From Nemertoderma westbladi (lineage: Eukaryota; Xenacoelomorpha; Nemertodermatida; Nemertodermatidae): DNA of 64,000 bases. The position numbers were made by a program, and so were the translations under genes. The stretch lies in NCBI GenBank assembly GCA_032718475.1, contig JAUCBJ010001086.1, positions 1 to 64,000 on the forward strand, read 5' to 3'. Below are positions 12,555-25,632 of this stretch, piece after piece (the first letter of the stretch is position 1; the number at the start of each line of letters is the position of its first letter). The notes under the pieces were generated by a model, which was not told the DNA's origin, did not search any database, and saw only the letters and a list, made by a program, of their open reading frames with translations.

Positions 12555-13000
12555 CGTAAAAACCTCAGAGGTGTTGTGGACAGTACCCAGGATTGATGTG
12601 GTGTTGCTTATAACGATAGCAACTTGAATGCGTTGAAGCAGAAAAATTCTAGTCCTAGACCTGGTCGACCGAAGGTTTGAAAAGCAACCGGGTAGAAAAG
12701 TCAGCGGGTTTACAAGTTCATCATATTTCCACTCTTTCGCAGATTCCTGCTTCTCGGCAATGCATCCACTGAAGGTTTGGGTGGTTTTAAGGTGACTTGG
12801 TGCAAGAGGATCAACAAATGTAGCATCGGGACCACCAGGGAATCATGGTACCACCTTCAACGCTCTTCCCATCTCCAAGGCAGAGTCCAACAGATATTAG
12901 GATGGACACCGCAGCTGATCAAGGTTTGTTTAACAATGTTATTTATGGTGGCGTGATGGGCATGTCGACTGGAGCTTCGCTGGAAGGGGAGACCATGCTG
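12555..13000 (-). pseudogene. RT-family C-terminal relic with PD-nuclease-like block (RT-N copy 1)
   Basis: Reverse-strand translation, with two or more frameshifts, gives in order: HATINNIVKQTLISCGV, GLCLGDGKSVEGGTMIPWW, DATFVDPLAPSHL, KEWKYDELVNPLTFLP and RIFLLQRIQVAI. These align block for block with the 24.25-24.55 kb copy (LTSCGVPAMLEPLG, DGKRVDGDTVVPW, ADPLAPSHL, LKYQELMDKGY), which is linked to an RT domain. From family knowledge, the block DGK-RPDG-T-PW-WD resembles a PD-(D/E)XK nuclease core; that functional reading is inferred. In this copy PDG is replaced by VEGG. No RT core is visible upstream. Confidence 0.65.
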
Positions 13001-16000
13001 ACTGTTAGCTTACACTGGGTTACCATGGTACATGTTTCAAATATAATTAAACTTGCATCACAGGAATCCTAATCTTTTGGCGCACTTTTATGATAATTTA
13101 CATTTCAGTCACTTCGCATATTTTTGGAGGCGATTATGTAAATAATTAATTATTGAATATGTATTTTGGTTGGAAGTTGAATATAATACTTTATATTATT
13201 GCAATAACACATTGCAATTGTGGAATGTTTTTTAAATCTATGAAGATACAACCAGGAATTTGAGATTGATGTTGATGCAAAATTATGTTATTGAATTCCA
13301 TTATAGTTACGACATATTATAATTTAAAAACGGGGTTTTTCCCATTGGAGTAATAGTGAGTAAAAACGTTCTGGAACACACCCCCAGGGGATCTAAAATC
13401 GTATTACTTTTGCATATAAAGTCAAGATCCGGTGTTGATTATGTTCAATTTTATGAAAAGTCTTAATAATGCCAGTTGGGTATCAGCGGATTATTGATGC
13501 CAACTATATTACCAACCCGAATCAGTTGAAACATTTACTATTTACTTCATATAATTCATATCTGCAAACAAGAAAAATATATTTGCTGGCAATTTCTATA
13601 AACTTAATCTAAAAACAGAAAAAGTTATTCGTAAAGTGGACCATTTACAAATTTGGAAGGGGGGGGGGGGGGGGGGGGGGTCAGTGCCCCCACCCCCCCC
13701 TCCCCCCTTAGAATCCTCCCCCCCCCCCTTCCTTCCCTGGGTGCGTCCTTGTTACTAGGCTCTAGGCAACTAATGACCCGCGGGAACTAAAGATCTGAGG
13801 CATTAGAACCAAGGGACACTAATGTCTCATGGGCAGTAAAGTCCCCCACCAATCCACACCTTGCAAAAGAACCAATCCAAGTGTTACACTAATGTAAACA
13901 AGTAATAATAAGTAGTAAACAATAAGTATAAACAATAAATGTTTGTCGATTGGCGGTCCCCATAGTATAACAAATTGTGGATGAATTATGATGGCGATAG
14001 TAATCACACTTTATACGTTTCCAGTAGCACACCAGCGTCACATCTGTTAGTACAGGTTGATGCTAGCTGATTAATATTTTACCGGTATTGGTGAAAAATT
14101 ACATACATTTGGCTGTGTAAATCAGCATTATCACCCCTTTACTCTACTCTCATTTACCTTGGAGATAAGTAAGTCCACTTGCAGCCAGGCTGTAATAATC
14201 CAATGCTCACAGCTTTATACACAATGCTGTAAATAGTCACGAATGGACGCTACTCGGACTCAGGCATGCTAACAAGCTTTCAAACTGCGCCATTCCTTAC
14301 CATTTAAAACGCACCTCATTAGAAAAACATAGCTAACGAATGGTCATCTTGTCACTATTATCATTGAGCATCCGGCTTTCATATACATTAATACTTTATA
14401 TCTCAAGCAGAAGTAATATGAACATTTAAATTATTCATTGGTTTGACTGGTACAATATTATTTTGGCTTTGATTGCATAAAATCAATCGTAAGAAAGACT
14501 AACCATAACAATCTTAATATAAGAGCTGAAGGGACGGCTGATATTTAATACATAAATTATATACACAATTACATGCACATTGATGTGTCGATAACTGGCC
14601 CATGGGAAGTATACCAGACATTCTGCTGTTATGTTTAACTTTGCAGTTTACCCCCATGTGAAGAATACCAGGTTTTCAATAAAACCATAGGTTTCAGAAG
14701 GGCTGATTCTAACCAAAACAATAAACGAATAAGTATCTATACAGGTGATAAGACAGACATAAGCGCTATAAAACACTTAAGAAGCAGAAATTGGGAAAAA
14801 CACAAATTCTTCATATATAAAATTCCATTAGAATTTCAACAGAAAATTTAAAACGTAGTATTCTTCACATAGGCGCGATAAACATACAGAAAATAAACAT
14901 CCAGCAAACACACATCTCATTGATCAAACATGAATAAAAGTAATATTATTAGCTATTTTAATTCCCTCTTTTATTCTTGATTTCAAAACATTAAAGCGGT
15001 GCCAGAATTACAGGCAAATATAACGCCGGAACGCGACAGAGCGTGACCCTGTGTTTGTGCATTATGGTTGTTCGCGTCAAACTATCCCAATTTGCATTCA
15101 CCTCGGCACAAACCACGAGGGAAGGGAATAGAAAGCTAAGAGAGTAAACCATACACCGTAAACTGATCCCGCTCATTACCGCAACCTGGCCTATTATCAT
15201 TATGCCATAGGGGTGTTGGTTGAATGAGGGGAAGGGAAAAAATAAGATGGGGGGTGGGGGGGATTGTAATCCACCCTTCGGCAAAACCAACTCAGGAAAA
15301 TGCATGGAGTGCTCACCATGCAACACTGTAATAGCCTCTCTTCAGTCGCCTTCAAATGGAAAACGTGGAATTATCATCTTGTTGTTAATCAAAATTTGAG
15401 CTTCTTGCTGAGAAAGCTTCTTGCTTCCATGCTGATTGGCTAATCATACAAGTTCAAACTCTCAGTTTCAAATTAAAATTTGCAAGGAAATACTTGGATT
15501 ACCACTAATTATACTGACATCATCAACACCAATAAACCAACACCTCCAGCTAAATAGGTAGGATTAAAGGCAGGCGATTTTTAATAAGTATTACGAAAGA
15601 GAAACGAATGACATTGATATAACGGTTATTTGATATCTATATAATAAAAAGTAATGAAAAATTAAGCCTCCACCCGACCCCTTAAATGAATCACTACTTT
15701 GTTTATCTAGAGTATGGAGGTTACTTACAAAAAGAGGCAGAAATAATTAACCATTATATAGCCAATTTTCAATAATTATTTTTGTCTCATTTCTAATTCA
15801 AGATACATAAATTTCAGACAAATTTTGCCCACTTTTTACACAGTAATTGAAAGCTGAAAGTATCTCAAAAAGTTATTAGTAGACAACCCAGAGAATTGGT
15901 TTAATAAGGACAGGTTATAATGAAAGTTGATCAGACCAATAAGGGGAGAGTTGGATGAAAGTTGGCCAACTTAAACCTCATCTCGTTGTAGGGCGAGTTG

Positions 16001-16599
16001 TGGTTTACCATGTCTTTGTGGTTTCTGTGGTCGGGGTCCATGGTCCCGAGAATGGACGACATATTGGTAAAGACGAGCTTATTATAGGTCAACCAACTAT
16101 CTATCGCGTTATAATGAAATTAAAATATTAAAATATTGAATTTATATACCAATAAAACTCACTTTATTTGATAATGTCCAATCTCTTCCACTTAGACCGA
16201 TGACTGGTATTGAAAGAAACCCACTTATCATACTCAAACCAACCAACATATTGTGTTCAGAGTCTGTGATTATTCCAGCTATCTGCTTGTCTTTAATCTC
16301 TCTACATATTCTTTGAAGTATCGACTAAAAATAAAACATCTTTATATAATAATATTCACCGATATTGTATGTTTTATATTCCTCGGAAACTCAATGGAAA
16401 AGAGTATGTTTCAAGGTAAGACACGTGCTACCTGTAAGAGAGAAGAATTCCAGACTGTCTACAAAGTAATAACTGAACAACATTTAATGTTAGTGGAATC
16501 CTGGACACCATTGATAATAATCAACGACTTCCAATTCCGTGGACATTGGGCAGCGAGCAGCAGCAAAATCATATAAGTAATGTAAGCAAAGGGATGGGT
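13001..16599. other. Long noncoding stretch with G/C homopolymers
   Basis: No gene is supported across 3.6 kb. A G run at about 13660-13680 is followed by C-rich runs to about 13732, which could fold on each other. The open frame at 14991-15326 (reverse) is composed of low-complexity Pro/Phe/Ser stretches and is not called. Confidence 0.45.
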
Positions 16600-17036
16600 G
16601 GCTCTTTCGAAAATTTATAAATATATTTTATTTACAAAGATGTTTCGGGACACAGTGAAGGATTACTTTGATATGGAGAATGAGATCTGGGCACTCACGA
16701 AATCACTTGAAGAACAAATTGATTGTTTTTACACAAGACTACTAAGGGGAAGGGCAGCCCTAAACATCAGCTGGAGACAACACATGACAAACGCCAAGCT
16801 TTTTGGGTTTTGGCTATCAACTACTATACATGAACCCAGACTACATGTCAGTGAGCACTGTTGCGTTGGAGAGGTAGAGACTATGTACTACTAGGTCAGC
16901 TATTCTATCAACCAAAACAAGGTAGGAGTCTCCTTGGAAGACTGGCCATAACATATATGGACCAATTTGAATGGGATACTTGAATAGCGAGAAACGAAAA
17001 TGTAACAACCATGGATAATCGAATCGGTAAGGCATT
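16600..17036 (+). pseudogene. LINE-B fragment: C-terminal region of an ORF2 protein
   Basis: Two frames give consecutive blocks of a LINE ORF2 C-terminus. The first reads IWALTKSLEEQIDCFYTRLLR then LNISWRQHMTN (16690-16790). The second, after a frameshift near 16890, reads QPKQGRSLLGRLAITYMDQ (16905-16965). The order WALTKSLE...YTRLLR...SW...GR-ITY-D is the classic LINE end also seen in LINE-A, but the sequence is clearly another family. Stops and frameshifts make it a relic. Its start and end are approximate. Confidence 0.7.
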
Positions 17037-17091
17037 TATATTTGACAGTGGAAATGTCACCTTCCAGGTGACATTTCCACTGTCAAATATA
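17037..17091. repeat. Perfect 26-bp inverted repeat with 3-nt loop
   Basis: Bases 17037-17062 are the exact reverse complement of 17066-17091, separated by tcc. No other hairpin this perfect and compact is visible nearby. Confidence 0.9.
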
Positions 17092-20000
17092 TTTGTAAAA
17101 ATTTTAAATATGTATAGACTTACTTATGGTAGCAAAAGTAAATAGCAATTAAATACAAATAAATAATGTGTGGGTCAACTTGGAGACCGAAGGCAATCAA
17201 ATGCACCCCATGACGTGATAGCGGTAGGGGTAGCTGCAATCGTTTCACAATATTTGAAAGATATGGTTGCGGTGTGGAACACAACAATCATAGTCTGAGC
17301 AGATGTTAGCCAGGTCATGGAAAGAAACACTGGCCCGTTCCTGAATCTAGGGTTTGCATGAATTTGGTAAAACACACTTCCCTTTTTTTTTTATAGGCTA
17401 GTATTTATTACTCCTGGGTATTTTTCTAAGAAGTGATCTGGAGTTGACGTACGTTTGAGATACTATAACTGAATTATTGTTTACATTTAATCCTAAAATC
17501 TTTCTAGCAATATTCAATATTTTAGTAGTTGTTTTGCTATTCTTTCTTGTTAACTTAAATAGTCAAAAGTTGTTCAAAACACATCTGACACTCGATTTCT
17601 CATTTTGTTATCATATTATTTTATGAGTTCCACATTATTAATGCTGGGCTTATCCTTATCTTTAGGGAGCTCATTGAGATTGGTTAGATATTACAGTTGG
17701 AGGCAGGTGGGGACTTCCTGTGCCGATGGTTATACTATCTGGGGACTAGGTTGCAGGTGTAAATGTAATATAGGTGTGATAATAGTTCTTAAACTCATTT
17801 TGTATTAATCACGTATTTAGTTATAAAAACATGTACTGATGCCCGCATTGCAGCATAGTCTCCATGTCAATGAATGCATGTGGGGTCTATATATTTAGGA
17901 GCCCGCTCGACAGGCGGGATACTTACTGTAAAAATCTGCAGGATACTTACTGTAAAAATCTCAGGATATATAACACTGACTGACTGACTGACTGATAATT
18001 ATCTAGGTTCAGGCACTTCCTGCCTTGCGATTTTGTTGAAATTTTACAAGTAAATTGCTTTGGTGGTTCATAATCGCGTTACAAAATATCAGATCAATTC
18101 AATGTGTGATATTCGATATAATTCATTTTTTTGAAATTATTTTGTCGCGAAATTAAAAGCAATGGTAAAGTAACAACTCCTGCCTGAGCTGCTGCAGCAG
18201 CTAGCTGTGTAGTAATGGTTGAGATAAGGGCTGCCTGAGATAGAATTCCATCAAGGCAGAAATTCTTGACTACACCCCTCCTGCTGCTGGCAGCTGGCTG
18301 AGTCTACACATCCTTTATCAGCTCTCAGGGATAGACAGAAAATAGTTGAGTTGTCAATAAACAAAATAAATTATACCACTGCAGTAGGATTATATTATTA
18401 TTCCACGAATCATTGGGCTGATTATTTTGTATAGGGTATATGTAGAATGTTCTTAAAAATAATATTCTTATTTTTTTATTACATAGGATTAGCATCATTT
18501 TTTAGCTGAAGCATTAATAGTGCAAATTAATTCTTATTATATTTTAATACCATTACTACATTGGCATAAGATAAGTTTTAACATTTCTTACAAATATTAT
18601 AAAACTCAATAGTGGTGCGAGCATAAAACTCAAATCACACAAATTTAAAAGAACCGGGTGTGTTGTCATACTATCTATCCCCATAGGTTATTCTGCTGGA
18701 CTGGGTCTGGGTGCGGCTTTGCTTTTGGGACGGGGTGCTCATTGAAAGGGGGGTTGAAGGGGGGAACTGTCCCCCCTTTTTTCATAACTATTCGGTAATC
18801 TTATATCTTGTAAACGTGCTTATTTGATTCATATTATATTTTTGTTAGTGGTAGCAAAGTTTAATTTTTTATTATGTGGGATGATCGACAAAGTCAGCTA
18901 GCCTCACGCCTTACAGTTTAGACAATTGTTTAGTTTAGGCCTACTTACTAGGCCTACAGCTGACTAACATAGTTCATTTGTAATAGTCTTGGCTGGGATT
19001 CTTCCCCCGGGCTCCTTCCAGCCAGCTTGCTGGCTTTCTAGTTTATGTTTAAAAGTATATGAATGAATAGGTGTAATGCGCATACATTGAAACAGTCAAA
19101 ATTGCCAGCTTACTTTATAGAATTCTGCAATTCTTGTAAAAATATTGGCCCCATTCTTGATGAAAAACAGAGTGAAAGACAGATAGGTGATTGGTACACC
19201 CTAATTCATTAGGCTACTTGGTATAGTGTTAGGTCGGTACCTACTGTAGGTACTGTTCACTATCTCGGAGATTGAAAAATTACTACTGACCTGAAGCTGC
19301 AAACAGAGTAGGCTTAACTAACCTAACTAAGAGGAGACAAAATACTTAATTAACTGTGCAAGTTATTAATCAAATTTATTATTTACAAGACGATAAAAAA
19401 CATTAGATTAAACCTTATTAATGGGATACAGGACCAAATTGAACCCGACATTAGGATACGCATTTCGTAGTTTCAATTTGTAAGTACAATTCCTAATGAG
19501 CCACAGGACCTAATGACACATGATTATATCCTCTTTACACTCAGACATAAGTCGTAATCCTATAATCAAAGTCACTGTATCAGCTAACCTGTTTCCTTTA
19601 GTTAGGTTTGCAGGGCTGGCAGACAGGAAGGGCATCGTCATGCCTACCCTGTCTTTTACCAATCCGAATGTCTTGTATGTTCGTACAGCATGTCATGTGA
19701 GCAATATACATCAACACATGTGAGCATTTCGACCTTATAAAAGTAAACTAAGCATTCTGCCTGACCACTGAGGTTGATCTTCACGCAAAATGTTTTCTGT
19801 TTGGGGAAATTCCAATTTCACGACGTGGATCTAGATGGGGCTTTAGTTCTGATTCGTGGGTTTAGTTCTTATTCGTAAATTCAACAGTTTCATTTCCAAC
19901 ATCATTGCATTTCCTGGGAGGCATATGTTCCTGTCTACAAGTTATTATAATTATGATTTTATCTTCACATTTTAAAAGAACTTGTTGCTAACCATACCAC

Positions 20001-20995
20001 CATCAACCAACATCGTAAAGTTTGCACAGCTTAGCACTCAATTTTAAAACTTAAAATTGTTTCTGTATTCTCTTACTGAACATGGGGAAACCCTTAATAA
20101 AATCAAGCAATTTTCCAAGAAATGAGTTCTCATATTATTGCTTTAAGTTGATGGCCACTGTTGATCAGCCTGTGCGTGCATGATCTTGCTTGATCTATGT
20201 CAGCTGGCTGATCAGAAGAAACGTGGAGGTAACTGACATTCTTGATGAGTTTGCAGAAGTGAGTTGCAGGGCCGGCCAATGGTGCAACCTAGTGAGTGAT
20301 GTTGGCCGACATGTATGTATGTCAGCATGTATCAATGTATGTTTCCTTTTCATGTTGGTCTGTAAATGTTATAGCCGATCGCCCAGACGAGCGCTTACAT
20401 TGTGCTAGTGCCAGTGAAGTAGATCTGGCATCACATCGTCTTTACTTCTCCAGCAGTGGCCACTGAATCTCATCTTCGTTCACGTAGAGTAGCTGATACA
20501 ATGTGTATTGTACCATAATGCTTAGCGCTAGTCTAGTTTTGTCTCAGGCTGATTTTTAGTGCTCACCTTAGTAGTTTTATATATGTATGAATATGAAAGG
20601 ATAGTATAGTTGTATGTTCAGGTTCGGTTGTCTAGCTAGGTGGTTAGATAACTGGTCTTCCACTGAATTGGAACCGGGCATATGCTGGGGAGAGTATTGA
20701 ACCTTGGGACTTGACTTGGGAAATTGTAGGTCGGATTTGGTGCTGAAGAAAGCAATACCCAGGACATTAATGTAAAAAAAAATTTTTATGCATTATATTA
20801 AAATGTAATAAAATGGGAATTGATATTTATTACTTTGTTTAAATATTCTTATTTTTATTTTATGGGTATATTTTGGGTGTTTGGATTTACTATGAATACC
20901 CCACTATACTCTCCATATGGTGTTACCTGAAATTTGTTCTTCACTCCAGCCATATTTCTCCCACAATCTGGAGTTTCCTGGAAAAAGGAAAAGGT
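17092..20995. other. Long noncoding stretch with a short tandem repeat
   Basis: No gene is supported. At 17926-17965 a 24-bp unit containing ggatacttactgtaaaaatc occurs twice. It is followed by a (GACT)n run at 17976-17996. The segment around 18710-18785 is G-rich then C-rich. Confidence 0.45.
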
Positions 20996-21009
20996 TACCC
21001 CCTCCGTCT
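20996..21009. repeat. Target-site duplication of LINE-A copy F (5' side)
   Basis: The word taccccctccgtct is exactly repeated at 21356-21369, on the far side of the LINE-A fragment. Confidence 0.9.
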
Positions 21010-21355
21010 CTATATAGACGGCCCTCCAGACACTGTATAACATTGGAGGTGTCTCATTGGTCCCCCCAAGCTTAACACTAGAACAAAGTCGTATCCGCTT
21101 TGCAGGACATTGCTTTCGCCGTGAGGACCAGCCAGTGCATAATCTTGTACTTTGGCAGCCTCATGGAGTGAATAAGCATGGTGGACAGCCCATGACTTTC
21201 TTGAGACGCATCTTAAAGGACACTGACCTTGAAGATGCGGATGATCTAGCAAAATTCATGGGTGATAGGGAGTTGTGGCGGCGCAATTTTGTCGACAAGC
21301 CGGCACAGCATTTTTAAAAATGCAGCTGCAATGCAGCATGCCGATCCTAGCTAGC
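21010..21355 (+). pseudogene. LINE-A copy F: short 3'-end insertion
   Basis: Homology starts about 15 nt after the duplication, at the TLYNIGGVS position (21025). It runs in one open frame (21057-21317) through the RFAGHCFRRED, LVLWQPHG and LRRILKDTD blocks to the LINE-A stop, 3' untranslated region and a tail reading ctagctagc. It is flanked by an exact 14-bp duplication. The 15 nt at 21010-21024 do not match LINE-A and look like added junction sequence. Confidence 0.9.
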
Positions 21356-21369
21356 TACCCCCTCCGTCT
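21356..21369. repeat. Target-site duplication of LINE-A copy F (tail side)
   Basis: This is an exact 14-bp match to 20996-21009. Confidence 0.9.
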
Positions 21370-23463
21370 GCGTCTGCTAGATATAATTTAAGCTGCAGTA
21401 AAGAGTTTTTCTAATAGGCATTATACGGGATATATTGTGTTCTACTGGATCAAACAATAACTCTTGCTGCACATTCTGAGCTCCAAACTAATAAATCAAT
21501 AAATACAGATATATAAGAGTTTAGATGACAGCTGTTCTCTCTCCATCACGATATAATAAATACTCAGTTTATATGACTCCTATATTGGGGTAATCTGGAT
21601 GAGTTTGGGGGGGTGGGGGGCCGGGCTCGATGTTGTGTTAACATTTAGGAATCATGTGCGGTTTGTTTTGTTTTTGTTTATTTTTTGTTAATTTATTGAC
21701 CTATAATCAAGATATCGGATATCAAGATATATTGAGATGAGAGGATAAAGGTCCGAGTGGCTTATATTTGAATATAACGGTTTAATATATGTAATATTAA
21801 ATAATCAATTAAATTTCGCGTTGAATTTTGAATTTAATAGAGCCAGTATGGAAAATTCAATGAAAAAATCCAAAACTACAGCCGCAGGCTTATCAACCAA
21901 CGAATAAAATATCGCACTGGGAACTCATCAAAACAAAAGCGAAAATTCCTATCTCCGCTTATTTCATTCTACCAATACATAAATAATTCCTTTCTATAAC
22001 CAACTTCTTGCAATTCTTCTAAAACTATGAAATAAATTGAACCTTCTTATCCCTATATCTTTTAAAATTATAATGCCGATCTCAAAAAATTCATGTGATC
22101 ATTACTGTATCTCAATAAAACTAACTAAACGGGGGAACAGCTTGTCTTTAGACGTCGGTGAATCGAATACCTTCTTAAATTTTATATCCCAAAAATCTCT
22201 GAACTCAATTACAATCGCGAAGATGTGACATGAAACTTAATATCATTATAGTTATCTTTATTTAGCTATTATTATTATTTTGTTATGTGCGTATTTGAAT
22301 AATACACGTTTGGTATACTATGGTATAATTGGTACTATATACTATACTATGGTTATTATTGTTATTTCCTTTTTAATTTACATTCCGCACAATTGAGTAA
22401 TTGTAATGAATAAATAAATGGAAATGATATTTCTGCTACGGCTGCTGGCTGAGGCTCTTGGAATCCATTTCTCAACAAAGCAATACTTGTTATGCCTTCC
22501 TAATCATTACCACTTTATTTAGCGGGGAAGAAGATCATTTATTCAAATACATTTTAATATTAGAGAGAACTTTCCAGGTGGTATGTTGTCTTATGAAAAA
22601 CAAATATATTAAACATAGCATAGCAGTTGATTCATTAAAAATAATGTGTTTAGTTGACTGGTAATTGGTTGTTTGTAATATTCCAAGGATTAGAAAGAGA
22701 GGAAAAGTTGTTGAAAGATATCTAATACCAGCTGCGACTTTGTGTGTTAATAATTCTGAATACCTATCCCGCATAATCTCCCCATTATTTTCCCCAAACC
22801 GCAATATTTACCGCGATTCGCACACAATACTGACGACGACTGCGATTGCTATTAACCATTTTTTTCGCCTGGGGACAGTGAGCTGATTGCATTGTCTGGC
22901 GTCGGGTTTTAAGTGGATGCCGAGATTTAACTTGACCATCAAACCGTAGGCATATGGAATGGAAGCAATCCCATCTACCTTATTATAATAAATGCAGGAG
23001 ATATTTCATCATGCAGGAGTATCGAGTCCAGTGTGGCAGATTCCCTCATAAATAGCAACTGGCTCGTTCATCTGCTAACATCAATGATCATTTCCTGCGG
23101 CAGTGCCAGCATATCTCCCCTATTCTCAGCATACACTTACTTACATTAATTCTAAGGGGCTGACTGACATCCACTAAGATATGACTTACACACAGGTAGT
23201 ATAATAATAATGTGCCACCTGTATTTATTTATGGAGGCATAATAATACGGCTATCACGCAGTAGGAAATCAACTGTCATGTAGTTTTCCATCCCTTTTTC
23301 TACCGCCAATGATAACAGTAAGTGATTATTTCGAATGAGTTGATCAATGATATCCGCCACCAGTATTTAACCATATCTCTTTATTCTTTCAGAGTGAATT
23401 TGGTTTTTACTTTTCTTTTAATTGAAATTGGTTTTTACTTTTCTTTTAATTATATTTTTTTAA
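21370..23463. other. Noncoding stretch
   Basis: No gene is supported. A direct duplication of about 27 bp, containing ttggtttttacttttctttt, lies at 23398-23455 just before the RT relic that follows. Confidence 0.45.
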
Positions 23464-24590
23464 TTGTTTAATTCACTATTAACGACCGACGACTGCTCTC
23501 CCAACATACCTCCAGTGGACCACAATGATACGGCCTCGCCTTGCTTCTCTGTCATCGCCCTCAGACTCATTTTGTCATTTCCGAGCAGCAGTGCCAGAGG
23601 ACCAGATGGGTTGCGGCCCAAAATACTCACAGATCTGATCTCCCCCACCAATGGAAAGGCCATGGCCCATCTTCTATGGATCTCTCGTGGGATTCCTGGA
23701 TACCACCATCTCCGGAAAAGTTCCCCTCACCATCCGCCCCACCTTCTACTGTGCTAATCTCTTCACGTTCATGAAGAAGGAGGTTGGCTGGTTGGGGTGT
23801 GGCTAATCGCCTCGCCATTGGCAACACTCTGCAGTGATTGGCGGGAAAGTACTCCTGCTTCATTGACCAGGGACCCCGCACCTCCTCCTACGGCACTGTG
23901 CAGCTCGGGATTGGCAGGAAACTTGGCGCTGAAGCAGCGGCCCATGCAGCGAGGGCACTCTCCTCCTTCCCGAACACACCCGGTAGTGTGTTTCTGAAAC
24001 TCGACTTCAGCAACGTCTTTAACTCAATTTAGTGGGATTCCATGCTCGAGACTGTAAACAAGTGTTACCCCAGTGAGTACAACGCCCCGTTGGCGGCGTA
24101 CGGAGCACCTAGCTTTCTCCTCCATGGGGATCCTCCCCATGGCGCCACTCGAGGCTGACCGAGCCCCACAGCTATGTGGCAAGGATGTTCTGTTCAATGG
24201 CCTCCATGGTCTTCCTGCTCAAGGAGCCTCAGCAGACTTCCGCGCCAGTCAATGTTGAACGACATTGTGCACAGGGCGCTCACCAGCTGTGGTGTCCCCG
24301 CTATGCTTGAACCACTAGGCATGTGTTGTGTAGAGGGGATGGGAAGCGAGTAGATGGCGACACCGTGGTCCCTTGGAGCCACAGAGGGTTCCTCACATGG
24401 GACATGACAGTGGCGGACCCACTGGCACCCAGCCACCTTGCCCAGACACCATCCGCTGGAGGCTGCACTGCAGAGGAAGCCGAAACTCAAATACCAGGAA
24501 CTCATGGACAAGGGCTACCTATTCCACCCGGTAGTGTACGAGACCTTGGGCCACCCCAACCCTGACACAGTCACACTAACAACGAGGGAC
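23464..24590 (+). pseudogene. Decayed reverse transcriptase with PD-nuclease-like C-terminal block (RT-N copy 2)
   Basis: Several frames read in order give SSARGPDGLRPKILTDL (RT entry block, about 23586-23636), then LGIGRKLGAEAAAHAAR and FLKLDFSNVFNSI (about 23898-24030). The latter is RT motif A, with the catalytic Asp in LDFSN. YGAPSFLLHGD follows near 24100. The C-terminal part has LTSCGVPAMLEPLG, DGKRVDGDTVVPW, ADPLAPSHLAQT and LKYQELMDKGY. This RT family is widespread in invertebrate genomes. The C-terminal DGK-xDG-PW arrangement resembles a restriction-like nuclease, which is inferred. The region is much more GC-rich than its surroundings. No complete ORF remains. Confidence 0.75.
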
Positions 24591-24720
24591 TCTACGAGGT
24601 GGTTCATGGTCCCTAGTACCCCCCCACCCCAACGGAACAGACTAACCTACAACCACCCCCCCCCCCCCCCCCCCCCCCCACCCCTGCCCAATGAAACAGA
24701 CTAACTTACACACCACCACC
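24591..24720. repeat. C-rich imperfect duplication and poly-C tract
   Basis: The word ggaacagactaacctacaa is followed by a poly-C run (about 24656-24679). A second version, gaaacagactaacttacac, comes after it. It directly trails the RT relic and may be its 3' terminal repeat. Confidence 0.5.
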
Positions 24721-25399
24721 CCTAGCTTTCTTATTTTCAAAAAACCTTTATGATTGGCCAATAACTTTTCAAGTTTCAATAAATCTCCAAGGCATGAATA
24801 ATGTTGAAGATAATTTCACTATTTAACTATACAAATCAATAATATTCTAAAAGGAGTTTCTGTACTGTAGTTCTATCCTATTTCTTGATGGCAAAGTCCA
24901 CTTTGCTAAGTGGAAAAACATTAAAATAATAAATTAAAATGAAATTAAAAAACAACAAAATATTATAATGATATTTAAATTAACACATACAACTTTAATT
25001 AATACTGGTTACCGATTATCATATATCATTATTGGAGTGGAAGAACTGTCCCAATGTCTCCATTACATCTGCGGACATTGTTCCATTAATACATGCGAAC
25101 ATTGTGAATAGATGCGAGCTTTTTTCAAATACTTCCCCTAACTTCTATGTCTTTTCTGGTGCTCTATATCAATTCCCTAATGTACTAAGTCATTTATATA
25201 CAATCCAATCGTGTAATCAAACCCTATGTTTGCTGGGTGCCCAAGCAATTTGCTGAAGTCATCTTTCCATTTTCCAACGCCACGTTCTTCAAGCTTTTAT
25301 GCTCACATTATAGCAATATCTTCCGACCAGAAAAAGCTCACTTACAGTTTGACAGGTGTGTCTTGATTGTTGCTGTATATGTGAGCAAAAAGTTGTATA
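24721..25399. other. Noncoding stretch
   Basis: No gene is supported. It may hold unrecognisable remains of the reverse-strand LINE that starts at its right edge. Confidence 0.4.
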
Positions 25400-25632
25400 C
25401 TTAATTTTGTCCTGTATATACTTTTTCTGGCTTATGTTGTAGGCCATTTGATTTTTTATTTCTATTTGAACTGCTGTTATAGGTGTAAACTTTGATAATC
25501 TGGTCCAATTTGCGCATTCAGGTCACCAACTATGTCTTTGGCATTGAAGTGTGGAATGTCCTTTATAAGTCCAAACAGATCTTCAGAAAAATTATTAACT
25601 GCATTTCCTGGTCTAATGCATTGGTGGGACTC
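25400..25632 (-). pseudogene. LINE-C endonuclease fragment, downstream half
   Basis: On the reverse strand the frame ending at 25477 reads NNFSEDLFGLIKDI then AKDIVGDLNAQIGPDY (about 25605-25490). This is the GDxNA active-site region of an APE-type LINE endonuclease. After a frameshift, TYNSSSNRN (about 25470-25440) follows, as it does in such enzymes. It is not LINE-A, which reads GDFNASLHQ here. Its upstream half lies on the same strand at 28506-28770, on the other side of LINE-A copy E, so the two halves are one gene split by an insertion. Confidence 0.75.

Noticed and set aside
12425-12560. Reverse-strand open stretch containing LPPPDKGNMRF
   Set aside because: It overlaps the RT relic in another frame and matches nothing I can name; likely chance.
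13655-13735. Possible foldback end (G run then C runs)
   Set aside because: No second end and no 9-bp duplication found; probably simple homopolymers.
14991-15326. 111-codon reverse-strand open frame
   Set aside because: Low-complexity composition, no domain, no splice or start context.
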